Below the pieces are notes generated by a model. It ran no database searches. It saw nothing but the letters and a program-made list of their open reading frames with translations, and was not told the origin of the DNA. DNA of 64,000 bases from Streptomyces griseiscabiei (GTDB taxonomy: Bacteria; Actinomycetota; Actinomycetes; Streptomycetales; Streptomycetaceae), in NCBI RefSeq assembly GCF_020010925.1, contig NZ_JAGJBZ010000002.1, positions 1,178,001 through 1,242,000 of the forward strand, read 5' to 3'. Every line of letters begins with the position of its first letter. Position 1 is the first letter of the stretch. Positions 17,608 to 26,655 of this stretch are shown here, piece after piece. The translations under genes and the position numbers were made by a program.

Positions 17608-18593
17608 GTGGCCAGCCCGAAGTCGTCCTGCACTGCCTCGACTTCACCCCGGCACGCCCACGGTGAACAGCCGTCGACGACTCCCTGCTCCAGCACCTCA
17701 AGTTCCGCTGCGGTGCCGGGGAGTTCGGGCTGCATCGCCGCCCGTTCGGCGGCGGTGACATGGTCGATGGGGGCCCGGCTGAGCGGGACGCGGGAGCGGT
17801 GGAGGAACGCCTCGCCGAGCAGCGGGTTGCCGGAGGCGTTCGCGCGGGCGTTGCCCTGACGGATCGCCGCGTCGAACGCGACCACGTCCGCCCATTCCCC
17901 GGGAGAGTTGTCACGGATATTCCGCCACTGCGCATTTCCGTGAAATGGGCATCCCAGGCAACTCGATTTCGGCGTGTTATCCAGGCCGATGGATTCGAGG
18001 TAGTGGAGGCATTCCGTGCGGGTCCAGCCGAGTTCGATGAGCGGGTGCCGGTTGCGCATGTACTGGACGTCGGCGTCCTTGGCCCGGTGGAACTCGTCCG
18101 TGGAGATTCCCACCCACTGCTCGACGAATGTACTCTTGGGGATGCGCTGCGGGTAGGGGTGGCCGAGGAGTTCCCGGACCTTCTTCTTAATTGGTTTTAT
18201 CTTGTATTCCCCGGTGCACTGGCGCCTGGTCATACCTGGTCTGCCGTCCTGGTTGAGGACATGCAGTGGCATGGAAGCGAAGCGGTGGTCCGGGTTCAGG
18301 GCGTCTTCTCGGATGTTTCCCGAGGAGACACGCAGAACGGGTATGCCAGCCGGTTCGGCTATCTCGCGTTCCAGGCGGTCCAGGTGGGAATAGACGGCCC
18401 TGGGTTCCCATCCTGTGTCGGCGAAGATCGCGTAGTCGACCTTCGGGAGAATGCCTTGGGCTGACAGGGCGAGCATAGCGCTGGACTGCACACCGGCGCC
18501 AAGAGAAATGATACGGAGGGCAGGTTCGGGCAAGAATGAATTCCAGTTCAGGGAAGGAAGGGAGTGCGGTGGCAGCGGATTTCCCGGGGACAC
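17604..18593 (-). CDS. PAPS-reductase-like PP-loop ATPase coupled to a C5 methyltransferase
   Basis: A protein of about 329 residues in the PAPS-reductase/adenine-nucleotide alpha-hydrolase superfamily. The modified PP-loop is SLGAGVQSSAM at residues 30-40. Cysteines sit in RRQCTGEYKIKPIKK and in SSCLGCPFHG, a pattern that could bind an Fe-S cluster or carry sulfur. It is not a close copy of SspD at 5315. It is translationally coupled to the C5 methyltransferase, which suggests a joint role in DNA modification, but no product is known. The GTG start at 18593 has no clear ribosome site; TTG codons shortly downstream are alternatives. Confidence 0.75.
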   Translation of the reverse strand: MSPGNPLPPHSLPSLNWNSFLPEPALRIISLGAGVQSSAMLALSAQGILPKVDYAIFADTGWEPRAVYSHLDRLEREIAEPAGIPVLRVSSGNIREDALNPDHRFASMPLHVLNQDGRPGMTRRQCTGEYKIKPIKKKVRELLGHPYPQRIPKSTFVEQWVGISTDEFHRAKDADVQYMRNRHPLIELGWTRTECLHYLESIGLDNTPKSSCLGCPFHGNAQWRNIRDNSPGEWADVVAFDAAIRQGNARANASGNPLLGEAFLHRSRVPLSRAPIDHVTAAERAAMQPELPGTAAELEVLEQGVVDGCSPWACRGEVEAVQDDFGLAT

Positions 18594-18755
18594 AGCGAGG
18601 CCGCGTTCGGTACCAGGAGAGCGAGGACTCCTCCTGGATCGCGGGGCGATGTGTGCCGTTGCGACGCCAAGGCGCTGCCGGCGGGTGGGAGCTGGAGGGC
18701 CGGGTGCCGGCAGCAGCTGGGCAGGGAGCCGTGCCGGTCAGTGGCCCGGCGGGCG

Positions 18756-19631
18756 TCAGCGCCGCGCGGAAGGTGCACGGGGCGTGCTGGGCTGTGGGGG
18801 TGCCGGCATCGTGTGCACGGAACCTGTGGGGGAAGGAGGCGTACGGCCCGGGGCGGGATCCGGCGGTGCGGGACTGGTGTGGCTGCGGCGGATGGTGAGG
18901 AACTGCCCGCTGGTGCCGTGGGGTTCGACGCCGAGGATGTGGTCGCCGGGCTGCAGTTGTGCGGTGGTGATGCGCAGCAGGTCGGGCTCGGGGTGCTCCT
19001 CGGGGTGGGGGGTCCATCCCAGGCTGGTCAGTACGGCTTCGAGTGGCAGTTGGTGCTGGTGGATGCGGTGGCGCAGGTCGCCGGCGGGGATCTGGGTGTG
19101 GCGTGCCCAGTCTTCGAGTCCCATGCTCAGCCCGAAGGCGCGGTGCGGGAGGCCCGTGCCCAGGGTGGAGCGCTCGTGCGGTTCCTGGGTGATGGCCTGT
19201 TCGGGGTCCCAGCCCTGGAGCAGGCGGCGGCGGAGTGTGGCGTACGCGCAGGCGGCACGGGCATCGACCGCCCAGTGGCTGAGGGGCTTCGTCTCGCCGA
19301 ACGCGGTGACGTGCAGGGTGAAATGGGGTCCGTCGCCGCCCTTGCTCAGTGCTTCGCCGAACGTCATGCCCGACCTTTTGATCCGGCCGTAGAGCGTGTG
19401 GTAAGCGATGCCGCTCTGGTCGGCCCAGCCGCGCAGTGAGAGCGTCCGCCCTGCGTGGGTGAAGGTCATGTCCGGTCTGTCGTGGCGGGGTGTGGTGAGG
19501 GCTGCTTCGGGGTCCCACCTCAGCGCCAGTCGGGTACGGAGGGCTTCGTGGTTGACGGCACAGCGTTCGTCGGCCGCCCACGCGCGGAGCGTCTTCGACT
19601 GTCCGAACGCGGTGATCAGCCCGCGGGCCAG
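18756..19631 (-). CDS. Protein with repeated HTH-like units
   Basis: A protein of about 290 residues built from at least four repeats of a roughly 40-residue pattern: L-x-x-WA, a short turn, a residue set like 'xxLRxRL', then GW-x-PE-x-A. Examples are LRAWAADERCAVNHEALRTR and LSHWAVDARAACAYATLRRR. Such repeats resemble small DNA-binding helix-turn-helix units seen in phage and actinobacterial proteins. The start cannot be fixed: no ATG, GTG or TTG lies in frame near the first repeat, and the given boundary is a CTG. The beginning overlaps the end of the hydrolase gene upstream. The frame stays open to 20816, but that part is a shadow of the hydrolase. Confidence 0.6.
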   Translation of the reverse strand: MARGLITAFGQSKTLRAWAADERCAVNHEALRTRLALRWDPEAALTTPRHDRPDMTFTHAGRTLSLRGWADQSGIAYHTLYGRIKRSGMTFGEALSKGGDGPHFTLHVTAFGETKPLSHWAVDARAACAYATLRRRLLQGWDPEQAITQEPHERSTLGTGLPHRAFGLSMGLEDWARHTQIPAGDLRHRIHQHQLPLEAVLTSLGWTPHPEEHPEPDLLRITTAQLQPGDHILGVEPHGTSGQFLTIRRSHTSPAPPDPAPGRTPPSPTGSVHTMPAPPQPSTPRAPSARR

Positions 19632-20638
19632 TTCCCAGTCGTAGCGGTCGGTGCGCCGGCTCTCGGGCTGGTGGGTACGCCCTGGTGCGGGCTTCTCGGG
19701 AGGAGGGATGGCAGGTCCTTCGGGCGGTGGGAGTCGGAGGGCGGCCCAGCGGCGAGGCGTGCGATGCGGGCGCTGATGAGTGCGTGGTGGCGGACGGGCA
19801 GGCGGTGGGTGGTGCTGGGCAGGATCTCCAGGCGGGCGACGGTCAGATGGCTGGCCAGGTGTGCGGTGTGTGCGGCGGGGATGTGCCGGTCGTCCGCACC
19901 GGCCATCAGCAGCAACTGCCCACCGAGCCGCTCCAGTACGGAAAGGTGGCGGGCCCGGTAGCGGCGCAGCGACTGCCAGAGCGCGGCGAGATCGGCGGTG
20001 GGGGTGTGGCGTACGCCGTCGCGGCACGGCGGCGGACCGTCGTGCGGCCCGGTGCCGGCGTGTGGGGTGAGGGTGTGGCGGTGGGTGTCCGGTAGTCGGC
20101 GCCGTACGCGGTCCACGGTCTGGGGTGCGTGGGTGCAGGTCAGGGCGGTGAGGCTGCGTCCGGCGGCGAGCAGGAGGGCGCGCGGGCTCCGGCCGGTCAG
20201 GACGCTGGTGCCGTGGGCGGTGGCCGACAGCAGCACCATGCCCCGGATCCGGGGCAGGAGCGAGGGGTGCAGAGCGGCGAGTTCCTGCAGGACGAGGGCG
20301 CCCAGGGAGTGGCCGGCGAGCACCAGCGGTCCGGTGGGGGCGAGCGCGTCGAGGACGTGGTGGAGGTCGTCGGCGAGCTGGGCGACGGTCAGCGGGGCTC
20401 GGCCGCGCGGGGTGTGGCCGTGTGCGCGCTGGTCGTGGCGCAGCACGGCGTGGCCCAGGCCGGTCAGGTGCCGGGTGTGCAGGCGCCACAGGTCCGCGGT
20501 GACCGACGCGCCGTGCACCAGCACGATCACCGCTCCGTCGGACCGTGGGCGGGCCGGGGTGTCGCGGTAGACGGCCAACGGGGTGCCGTCGGCGGCGGGG
20601 ACCGACAACACCTCCGTGGAGGAAGTCGGATTGAGCAC
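19616..20638 (-). CDS. Alpha/beta hydrolase
   Basis: A 340-residue alpha/beta-hydrolase-fold protein. The oxyanion region is VLVHGASVTADLWR, the nucleophile elbow is AGHSLGALVL (Ser), an acid candidate lies in LMAGADDRHI and a late His in STTHRLPV. It resembles lipase or peroxidase-type hydrolases with no clear substrate. I start it at GTG 20638 with GGGAG 7 bases upstream; a frame further upstream to 21124 is not coding. The C-terminal tail is low in complexity and overlaps the HTH-repeat gene. Confidence 0.75.
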   Translation of the reverse strand: MLNPTSSTEVLSVPAADGTPLAVYRDTPARPRSDGAVIVLVHGASVTADLWRLHTRHLTGLGHAVLRHDQRAHGHTPRGRAPLTVAQLADDLHHVLDALAPTGPLVLAGHSLGALVLQELAALHPSLLPRIRGMVLLSATAHGTSVLTGRSPRALLLAAGRSLTALTCTHAPQTVDRVRRRLPDTHRHTLTPHAGTGPHDGPPPCRDGVRHTPTADLAALWQSLRRYRARHLSVLERLGGQLLLMAGADDRHIPAAHTAHLASHLTVARLEILPSTTHRLPVRHHALISARIARLAAGPPSDSHRPKDLPSLLPRSPHQGVPTSPRAGAPTATTGNWPAG

Positions 20639-20706
20639 GGAGGGACTCCCGGGAGAAGGTACGAGGCCGGGCGTGTGCCGCCCACCCGGCTGAGGGGCGA
20701 AGCCGG

Positions 20707-21558
20707 TCAGCGAGCACCCCTGACTGCCCGTGATGCTGCTGTGAGCTTCGGTGGGCAGGGCGTGGATGGTGTCGCGGTGCGGGCGGGTGTGTGGTGGGCC
20801 AGAGCACGCCGCCCATTGGGGGTGACGGCGATGCGTCGGCCCTGGTGTCGGGTGGCGGCGGTGGGGTGCTCCACTACGCGGACGAGGCCACGCCACTGCA
20901 GCGCCCGGAACGTGGCGATGTTGATCCGGGCACCGCTGGTGTTCAGGATCGCCTGGAGGGTGTCGCGTCGGCCGGTCACGTAGAGGGTGCCGCCCTGCTC
21001 CGACAGCGCACGGAGCGTGGCGTACTGGAAATCGGTGATCTTCCGTACGGGGGCGGCCAGTTCCGGATGACTCGTCAGGTCTGCCGTGATGCCGGTGAGT
21101 GCCCGGGACAAGGATGTGGGGCACAGGTCGAGTGCCCCGGCCGCATCGTCCAGATACTCGGCCAGGCCGGTGCTGGCTGTCTGATGGTGTGTCTCGCGGG
21201 CAGCGGTCTCGTCCGCTGCGGGGCGGTGGGGGATGGTGATGGTGTCGGAGGAGTTGCCGTATGCCACGTCGGCGAGGGTGCTGGCGGAGCGGGAGGCGTG
21301 GGCTGCTGCGGCGGCCAGCGCGTTGAGGGTGGGGCGGCTGCCGGAGAGGGTGCGGTAGTGGCTGCTGTCGAGGACGGTCAGCCGTGCCAGGGTCTGGGCG
21401 ACCAGCTGGTGGATCTGGCGGATCCTGGGGGCGAGCCGGTGCAGAGCGTCGCTTCCCGGCATCACATCGAGGCTCTGGACCTCGGTGTGAAGAAGGTCAG
21501 CATCGGCTGCGAGCCGCGTGAGGTGGCCGGTCTCGGCGGACAGGTCGATCCGATCCAT
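20707..21558 (-). CDS. Winged-helix protein with helical N-terminus
   Basis: A 283-residue protein. The N-terminal half is helical and rich in Ala and Leu. The C-terminal part (KITDFQYATLRALSEQGGTL through ATFRALQWRGLVRVVEHPT and ITPNGRRAL-like VTPNGRRALAHH) has the layout of a winged-helix domain. It starts at ATG 21558. A role in regulation within the element is inferred only from this fold. The N-terminal part recalls the helical proteins at 22.2-22.8 kb. Confidence 0.6.
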   Translation of the reverse strand: MDRIDLSAETGHLTRLAADADLLHTEVQSLDVMPGSDALHRLAPRIRQIHQLVAQTLARLTVLDSSHYRTLSGSRPTLNALAAAAAHASRSASTLADVAYGNSSDTITIPHRPAADETAARETHHQTASTGLAEYLDDAAGALDLCPTSLSRALTGITADLTSHPELAAPVRKITDFQYATLRALSEQGGTLYVTGRRDTLQAILNTSGARINIATFRALQWRGLVRVVEHPTAATRHQGRRIAVTPNGRRALAHHTPARTATPSTPCPPKLTAASRAVRGAR

Positions 21559-21597
21559 GGTGCTCCGGGAGAAGAAGAGGAGAAAGAAGGGGGCCGG

Positions 21598-22200
21598 TCA
21601 GCGGTGGCGGCGGCGGTGGCGGGTCTGGTCCGGTGGGAGCGGTGTTGGCGTGGCCGCGGGGCGCGAGGACGGGGGCGGGATGTCCTGCACGGTTGGGATA
21701 CCGAGGCCGACGCGCACGGGGATGCCGCAAGAGTGGAGGTGGGTCTCGGCACGGACGAGCGCGTTCACAGCGTCGTGTTCGCTCAGTCCGGCGGGCAGCG
21801 TGTACTCGCGTGATGCCTCTGCGGGGGCGAAGCCGTTCTGGGCGAGGACCTCGCTCGCGCGGTCCGTGCGGGCGGTGGCGGTGACCGTCCCGTCGTGGAA
21901 CCGAACCACCGCCTCGTACGGGGCACCGTCGGCGCTGGCGTGGCGGGTGGTCCAGGCGAGGTCGACGAGGTCCATGGTGTGGGCCATGAGTCCGTAGGCG
22001 GCGATGCCTGCGCGTTCGTGTGCGTCCTCGGCGGTCTCGGGCGGCAGGAGGTAGAGGGTGCGGCCCTCAAGTGTCCGCGTGGTGAACCCTGCACCGGTCA
22101 GGATGCGGGCGGCGTTGCGGATCGGCCGGTTGACGACAAGGAAGGTCCAGCCGTCGTCGGTCGAGCCGATGAAGATGTCGTGGTGGTCGGTGACGGCCAT
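21598..22200 (-). CDS. Small accessory protein carrying the recurrent GF module
   Basis: A 200-residue protein from ATG 22200. Residues 25-70 (AARILTGAGFTTRTLEGRTL and LYLLPPE) match a short module found in at least six other proteins of this window: a helix, an A-G-F turn, and a strand ending Y-x-L. A second, degenerate copy may lie in SEVLAQNGFAPAEASREYTL. The tail is basic and Pro-rich. No known family or activity. Confidence 0.55.
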   Translation of the reverse strand: MAVTDHHDIFIGSTDDGWTFLVVNRPIRNAARILTGAGFTTRTLEGRTLYLLPPETAEDAHERAGIAAYGLMAHTMDLVDLAWTTRHASADGAPYEAVVRFHDGTVTATARTDRASEVLAQNGFAPAEASREYTLPAGLSEHDAVNALVRAETHLHSCGIPVRVGLGIPTVQDIPPPSSRPAATPTPLPPDQTRHRRRHR

Positions 22201-22235
22201 GGAGTTCCGGGTGGTCGGTGCGGGGGAGTTGGGGT

Positions 22236-22764
22236 TCAGCGGGTTGCTGCGCGTGCTGCGGTCGCGGCCGGGCGCGGGGTGGTGGGTGCCGGGAGGCGTG
22301 GTCGGCCGAAGGTGGCGGCGAGGTGGCGGGATCGACGTACAGTTCGGCGGTCGTCAGGGCATCAGGGGCGCCGAGGGCGGTCAGGTTCTGTGCGAGGGGC
22401 ACGCGGTTGCCGGCTTCCGCCAGGGACGGGCTGTCGCCCTGGCGGGGGACTCCGGCGCGGGTGTCGTCGATGATGTCCACGGCGATCCGGAGGTAGCCGG
22501 CGGCGTCGGTGGCCAGCTGGGCGAGTTGCTGCACCCGCGCGTACACGGGCGGATCACGCGGCTGCGGTACATCGGCCGGGCGTTGAGGACGTTCACGATG
22601 TACAGCGCCGACTCGGCCAGATGCTGGGTGAGGTCGGTGTGGTGGGTGAGGGCGGTGGCGGGGCCGGAGGTGCCCAGGTGTATCCCGGCCAGGGCGTCGT
22701 TGTGCCGGGTGAAGTCGGCGGCCGGCAGCAGAAGGTGTTCGGCCGGCGCGGTCGGGTTGGTCAT
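22236..22764 (-). pseudogene. Helical small protein with one or two frame breaks
   Basis: It begins MTNPTAPAEHLLLPAADF at ATG 22764 and reads through LNARPMYRS. The protein then continues in another frame as VYARVQQLAQLATDAAGYLR. One more C in the run at 22547-22549 would restore it. Near 22340 the best coding frame shifts again, to one ending AATAARAATR at a stop at 22236. The restored product would be a helical bundle of about 175 residues of unknown function. Confidence 0.5.
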
Positions 22765-22795
22765 CGCGGGTGGAGGGCCCTGTTCGGTGGCGGGG

Positions 22796-23518
22796 TCAGC
22801 GGCGGCGGAAGGCATGGCCGAGCTGGGCGGCGGCGTGGTGCAGGTGTGGATTCACGGCGGCTGCCCGGACCGGGGTGATGAGCGCCTCGTCCAGGCTCTG
22901 CACGAGGTGGGGAACGTCACCGAAGACGCGCTCGACCGGCGTGGGCGTGGCGAGGTGGGTGAAGAACTGAGCGACGAGCCGCTCGGGGGTGTCTTGCGTG
23001 AAGGCGGCATACCAGTGAGTGTCGAAGCCCCCGTGCACGTGGTGCCGGAATCGCCACGGGGTCTCCTCCCCCACGATGTGCTTCAGATGGCAGTAGCCGT
23101 CCGGCGAGGCGAAGGTGTCACCCTCGCGAGTCCAGTGGTTCAGGTCGGCGATCTGCGCCAGGGGAGTGGCGGTGAGCGGGATCCGGTCGATGTGGCGGTC
23201 GTCGCCGAGCAGCTGGGGCAGGGTCTGGGCGACGGCGGCGATGGCCTCGATCGGGGTCTGCCGGGTGAACCGGGCCTCCCAGAACGGCTCGTGGTGCGCG
23301 ACGGTCCACCAGTGACCGTGGGGCTCTCGGGGGTCGAAGCTCACGAACGTGCTGCCGTCGGGGCTGTCGAGGCGGATGCGTCCGCTCGCGCGCTCGTGCT
23401 CGTAAGGCCAGCCGAACAGGTGGATCAGCGGGCCCACCGCATCGGTGAGCCGGTCGCCCGCACCCGCCAGATAGCGCGGGGAGACCAGGACCCGGTCCTG
23501 CGCCGTGAAAGGCGTCAC
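22796..23518 (-). CDS. DUF317-family protein
   Basis: A protein of about 240 residues with two DUF317-like halves, each with a strand region around a WW or WYAAF motif (GHWWTVAHHEPFWEARFTRQ and HWYAAFTQDTPERLVAQFF) followed by a helix. GTG 23518 overlaps the upstream stop (GTGA), so it is translationally coupled. DUF317 proteins are plasmid- and conjugation-associated in Streptomyces, with no known activity. Confidence 0.78.
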   Translation of the reverse strand: MTPFTAQDRVLVSPRYLAGAGDRLTDAVGPLIHLFGWPYEHERASGRIRLDSPDGSTFVSFDPREPHGHWWTVAHHEPFWEARFTRQTPIEAIAAVAQTLPQLLGDDRHIDRIPLTATPLAQIADLNHWTREGDTFASPDGYCHLKHIVGEETPWRFRHHVHGGFDTHWYAAFTQDTPERLVAQFFTHLATPTPVERVFGDVPHLVQSLDEALITPVRAAAVNPHLHHAAAQLGHAFRRR

Positions 23519-23850
23519 CGGCAAGCTCCTGGTATCGCGGGCGGTGTGGAGGCGGCCTTCGAGGGCGCCGTCGCCAGGTCAGTGATCTGCATGGAGAGCT
23601 CCGGGACGGTGAAGGGGACGAACGAGCGTGTTGCGAGGGGCTGGGGGCGGGCGTTGTCCGGCGGTGCCGTAGGTGTCTGGCTGGGGTGAGTGCTTGGCGA
23701 CGATCGCGACCGCGCGCGGATGCCTGTCTCGGCGGCGTCGACCGCGAAGATCTGCCCTGCGGGCGGCGGGTGGTGGCGGTGCCAGGTCCGTACGAACTCC
23801 TTCGCCTGGAGGGAGCGGACCGGTACCAGGTGCAGCGGGGTGTCGCTCAC
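23515..23850 (-). pseudogene. XF1762-like protein, frame broken inside
   Basis: It begins at GTG 23850, overlapping the coupling-protein stop. The N-terminus LQAKEFVRTWHRHHPPPAGQ matches the start of XF1762-type proteins. The next expected block (AVAIVAKHSPQPDTYG) is in a different frame, and the C-terminus (LATRSFVPFTVPELSMQITD) is back in the first. One missing G at 23710-23711 and one extra at 23643-23647 would explain this. It is much shorter than usual family members. Homopolymer sequencing errors are the simplest cause. Confidence 0.5.
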
Positions 23851-25643
23851 GCGGCCGTCTCGAAGTCGGACTGCGGTGGCGTGTGCTTCGCGACGGCGCG
23901 GGCGGTGATCGCTTGCGAGGCGCGGGAGGATGCCGCGGACAGTTCCTGCGCGCCGGGTTCCGTGTACCAGGGGCGAAGGTCGAGCATGGCGGCGCGCAGG
24001 CCGGTGGCGAAGACGAGGGCGGTGCCCTTGGGCAGGGCGCGGATCGCGTCGGCGGGCAGGATCCGCTCCTGCCGCATCGATACCGATGTCGACTTGCCCG
24101 ACTCGGAGACGGAGGTGGAGGTGGTCTCCACGTCGTGGTCGCCGATGAGGCGGGAGAGTTTGTCGGCGAAGTCGGGGTCGTCGATGCCGGAGCCGATGAC
24201 CTTGACCGTGCTCGCGGACCACATGGCGTCCATGCCCGCGTCTCCCCACACCTTCTGCCCCTGCCGGTAGGACTGCAGGATCGTGATCGGGATGATTCCG
24301 CGCGAGCCCAAGTGGGAGTACAGGTCGGGGAGATCGGAGATCTTGCAGACGTTGGCGGCCTCGTCGAGGATCGCGAGCATGGGCGGGTCCAGGCGTCCGC
24401 CGGCACGCTCGGCCTGGGCGGTCGCGGCCCGCATCACCGAGTCCGCGCACGCCGCGATCAGCGCACTGGCGCCGCCGCCGCCGTCCTTCGACAGCAGGTA
24501 CAGGGTGTCGGTGCCGACGACGAACTCGGACGGGACGAACTCCCGCACGCCCGGCTGGGGGGTGACCCAGGCGGCGATCTCGCTGTTCAGGAGCGCGGCG
24601 GCGTACTGGCGGGCGGTTTCGTAGATGCCGTCCCGGGTTTCGGGTGGGCCTTCGACGGTGCCCTTGAGCTGGGATGCGACCGCGCTGAAGCCGTGGTCGC
24701 GGAGGATGTCGAGCGGGGTGCGGTCGGCGGGGAACGCCAGCCACTGCATGACGTCGGTGATGGGCCGGTCGTCCAGGGCGGCGGCGAGGAACAGCTGGGA
24801 GAGGATGTTGGACCCGGCCTTGGACCAGAAGTCCCCCTGCTGGGAGGCGTCCACCGACGCGGCCAGGAAGTGCCCGGCCAGCCGCCCGGCGCCGTCGAGG
24901 GTTTTCGCGTCCGCGAGCGGGTTCCACCACATCGTCCGTTCGACGTGCGCGATCTGCTGCGGGTCCATCGACCACACCCGCCCGACGCCGGCGCGGGCGT
25001 CGACGGTGGCGGTGAAGGCGTCGCCGGCGGCCTTGTTACTGGTCAGGAGGACCGGGCCGGGGGCGTTGAGGATTGAAGGGATGGCCAGCGAGGTGGTCTT
25101 GCCCGAGCGGGGCGCCATGATGGCGACGGCTACGTCCTCGTAGCCCATGCGTACCTCGTGCCGGGTGCCCTGCAGATTGCCCAGCAGGATGCCGGTGTCG
25201 GAGGCGTCGATGTGCTTGGCGTTCTTCAGGCTCGGGCGCAGGGAGCGGGCTTTGGCGGTGATCGCCTTGGCCATCAGCGGTTCGATGTCCCGGGCCTTGG
25301 CCATGCCGGTGACCTTCTTCTTCCGGCCGCCACCGTGGTTGTGCCGCGACCAGACGACCGTGATGGTCACGGCGAGGGCGACCAGCACGGTGACGGGGAG
25401 GATGCGGGCCCCTATGAGCAGGGGTGTTTCCCCGACGGACGGCCAGAGCTGTTCGGGGCGCAGCAGTGCGTCGATCGGCTGATAGGGGGCCCAGGGCCCG
25501 GAGTCGGTGATCCGGCTGGTGAGGTTGCCGGTCAGCCAGGCGAGGTTGGACAGGGGGACGACGACGGCGAGTACGCCGAGGAGGGCCTTGAAGGCGAGGT
25601 CATAGCCGTCGCTGCTGTGCGGGCTGGTCGAAGAGTTCGGCAA
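23847..25643 (-). CDS. VirD4/TraG-type type IV coupling ATPase
   Basis: A 598-residue membrane-anchored coupling ATPase. Two transmembrane segments lie at about 18-38 and 78-98. Walker A APRSGKTTS is at 176-184 and Walker B PMLAILDEAANV at about 418. The VirD4/TraG family brings substrate DNA-protein complexes to a type IV secretion channel. Known TraB/FtsK-type translocators of small Streptomyces plasmids look different, so this element uses the VirD4-like route. The stop overlaps the next start. It lies some 20 kb from the VirB4-like ATPase on the same strand. Confidence 0.88.
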   Translation of the reverse strand: MPNSSTSPHSSDGYDLAFKALLGVLAVVVPLSNLAWLTGNLTSRITDSGPWAPYQPIDALLRPEQLWPSVGETPLLIGARILPVTVLVALAVTITVVWSRHNHGGGRKKKVTGMAKARDIEPLMAKAITAKARSLRPSLKNAKHIDASDTGILLGNLQGTRHEVRMGYEDVAVAIMAPRSGKTTSLAIPSILNAPGPVLLTSNKAAGDAFTATVDARAGVGRVWSMDPQQIAHVERTMWWNPLADAKTLDGAGRLAGHFLAASVDASQQGDFWSKAGSNILSQLFLAAALDDRPITDVMQWLAFPADRTPLDILRDHGFSAVASQLKGTVEGPPETRDGIYETARQYAAALLNSEIAAWVTPQPGVREFVPSEFVVGTDTLYLLSKDGGGGASALIAACADSVMRAATAQAERAGGRLDPPMLAILDEAANVCKISDLPDLYSHLGSRGIIPITILQSYRQGQKVWGDAGMDAMWSASTVKVIGSGIDDPDFADKLSRLIGDHDVETTSTSVSESGKSTSVSMRQERILPADAIRALPKGTALVFATGLRAAMLDLRPWYTEPGAQELSAASSRASQAITARAVAKHTPPQSDFETAA

Positions 25644-25769
25644 GGGCAGGATTTCCAGGTCAAGGAAGGGCTGGGCAGCGCATGCGGTATGGCGGCTGCG
25701 GAGTGCGGCGCGGTAGGACAGATGCGGACATCTCCCGATGCAGGAGGGGACCGGACGCGAGGGGGCTGG

Positions 25770-26534
25770 TCAGCGGGTGCGACGGAGAGGCAGCCGCGTG
25801 GTGGACGGCGGTTGTGCGGCGGGCGATCCGTCGGCGAGGCGGCGGGCGCGGGCCTCGGCGATGCGTGTGTCGAGGAGCGTCTGCTCGGCGTCGAAGTCGT
25901 AGGAGGTCGGGCTGGTGCGCGTATAGGGCGCGCATTTGTACAGCGGGGTGCCGATGGCCATCCGGGGCAGCGGGGCGTCGGAGGCGAGGCTGCGGGTGAA
26001 GGCGGCGACGACGTCGGGCGGAGTGTCGGCGCTGAACGCGGCTGTCCACCACTCGAACCCGTCGACCGTGCAGTCGGCACGCCACCGCACGAAGCCGGGT
26101 TTGGCCGTGGGATCGTCGCTGACGTGGACCAGACCGTCCGGAGACACGACGCTGAGACCATCAGCCTCCGCAACGGTCCATCCCGTCTCCCGCAACGGGC
26201 CGAGAACATCGCTGTCGGGCACGGAGACCGGCTCCAGCATGGCCTCGACGACGGTGGTGACGTACTCGACCGGCAGGTGCCCTCCGAGCACCGCCGCGCC
26301 GCCGCCCCGGCCGTTGACGGAGGCGGTGCACAGGCTCCAGGTCCAGGCATACCGGCGGTCGAGGGCGACAGCCGATCGACCGTCGGGACTGTGCAGGACG
26401 GTGTGCTGGTCGATCCTGGACACATCTCGCCAGCCATGGCCGTGCCGCAGCCACTCGGTCAGCTGCTCCCAGGCCCCGCCTCCCACGAGATAGCCGGGAG
26501 CCGCCAGGACGTAGGGGACGGCGGTGTGGGACAT
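25770..26534 (-). CDS. DUF317-family protein
   Basis: A 254-residue protein with a clear DUF317 pattern: YLVGGGAWEQLTEWLRHGHG, then a strand pair around AWTWSLCTASV, a short helix, and a repeat of the unit with EWWTAAFSADTPPDVVAAF. It starts at ATG 26534 with AGGAG five bases upstream. It belongs to the DUF317 series that runs from 22.8 to 29.3 kb just around the coupling-protein gene. Confidence 0.8.
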   Translation of the reverse strand: MSHTAVPYVLAAPGYLVGGGAWEQLTEWLRHGHGWRDVSRIDQHTVLHSPDGRSAVALDRRYAWTWSLCTASVNGRGGGAAVLGGHLPVEYVTTVVEAMLEPVSVPDSDVLGPLRETGWTVAEADGLSVVSPDGLVHVSDDPTAKPGFVRWRADCTVDGFEWWTAAFSADTPPDVVAAFTRSLASDAPLPRMAIGTPLYKCAPYTRTSPTSYDFDAEQTLLDTRIAEARARRLADGSPAAQPPSTTRLPLRRTR

Positions 26535-26655
26535 GTGCTCCTGTGAAACGGGGTTGGGCGGGGCGGGTTCACCCCCGCACGACGGGATGGCGGAACGGAG
26601 CCGCAGTGCGGGCGGCGGGCGCGTCCGGCGTGTTCTGCTGAAGGTGAGCGCAGGG

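Noticed and set aside
5315..18593. The idea that the PP-loop protein at 17604 is a second SspD or DndC
   Set aside because: It shares only the superfamily; the PP-loop (SLGAGVQSS) and cysteine layout differ, and no other Ssp or Dnd genes flank it.
18756..20816. A 686-residue minus-strand protein over the hydrolase region
   Set aside because: Only the last 290 residues or so are coding; the upstream part is a Pro/Arg-rich shadow of the hydrolase in another frame.
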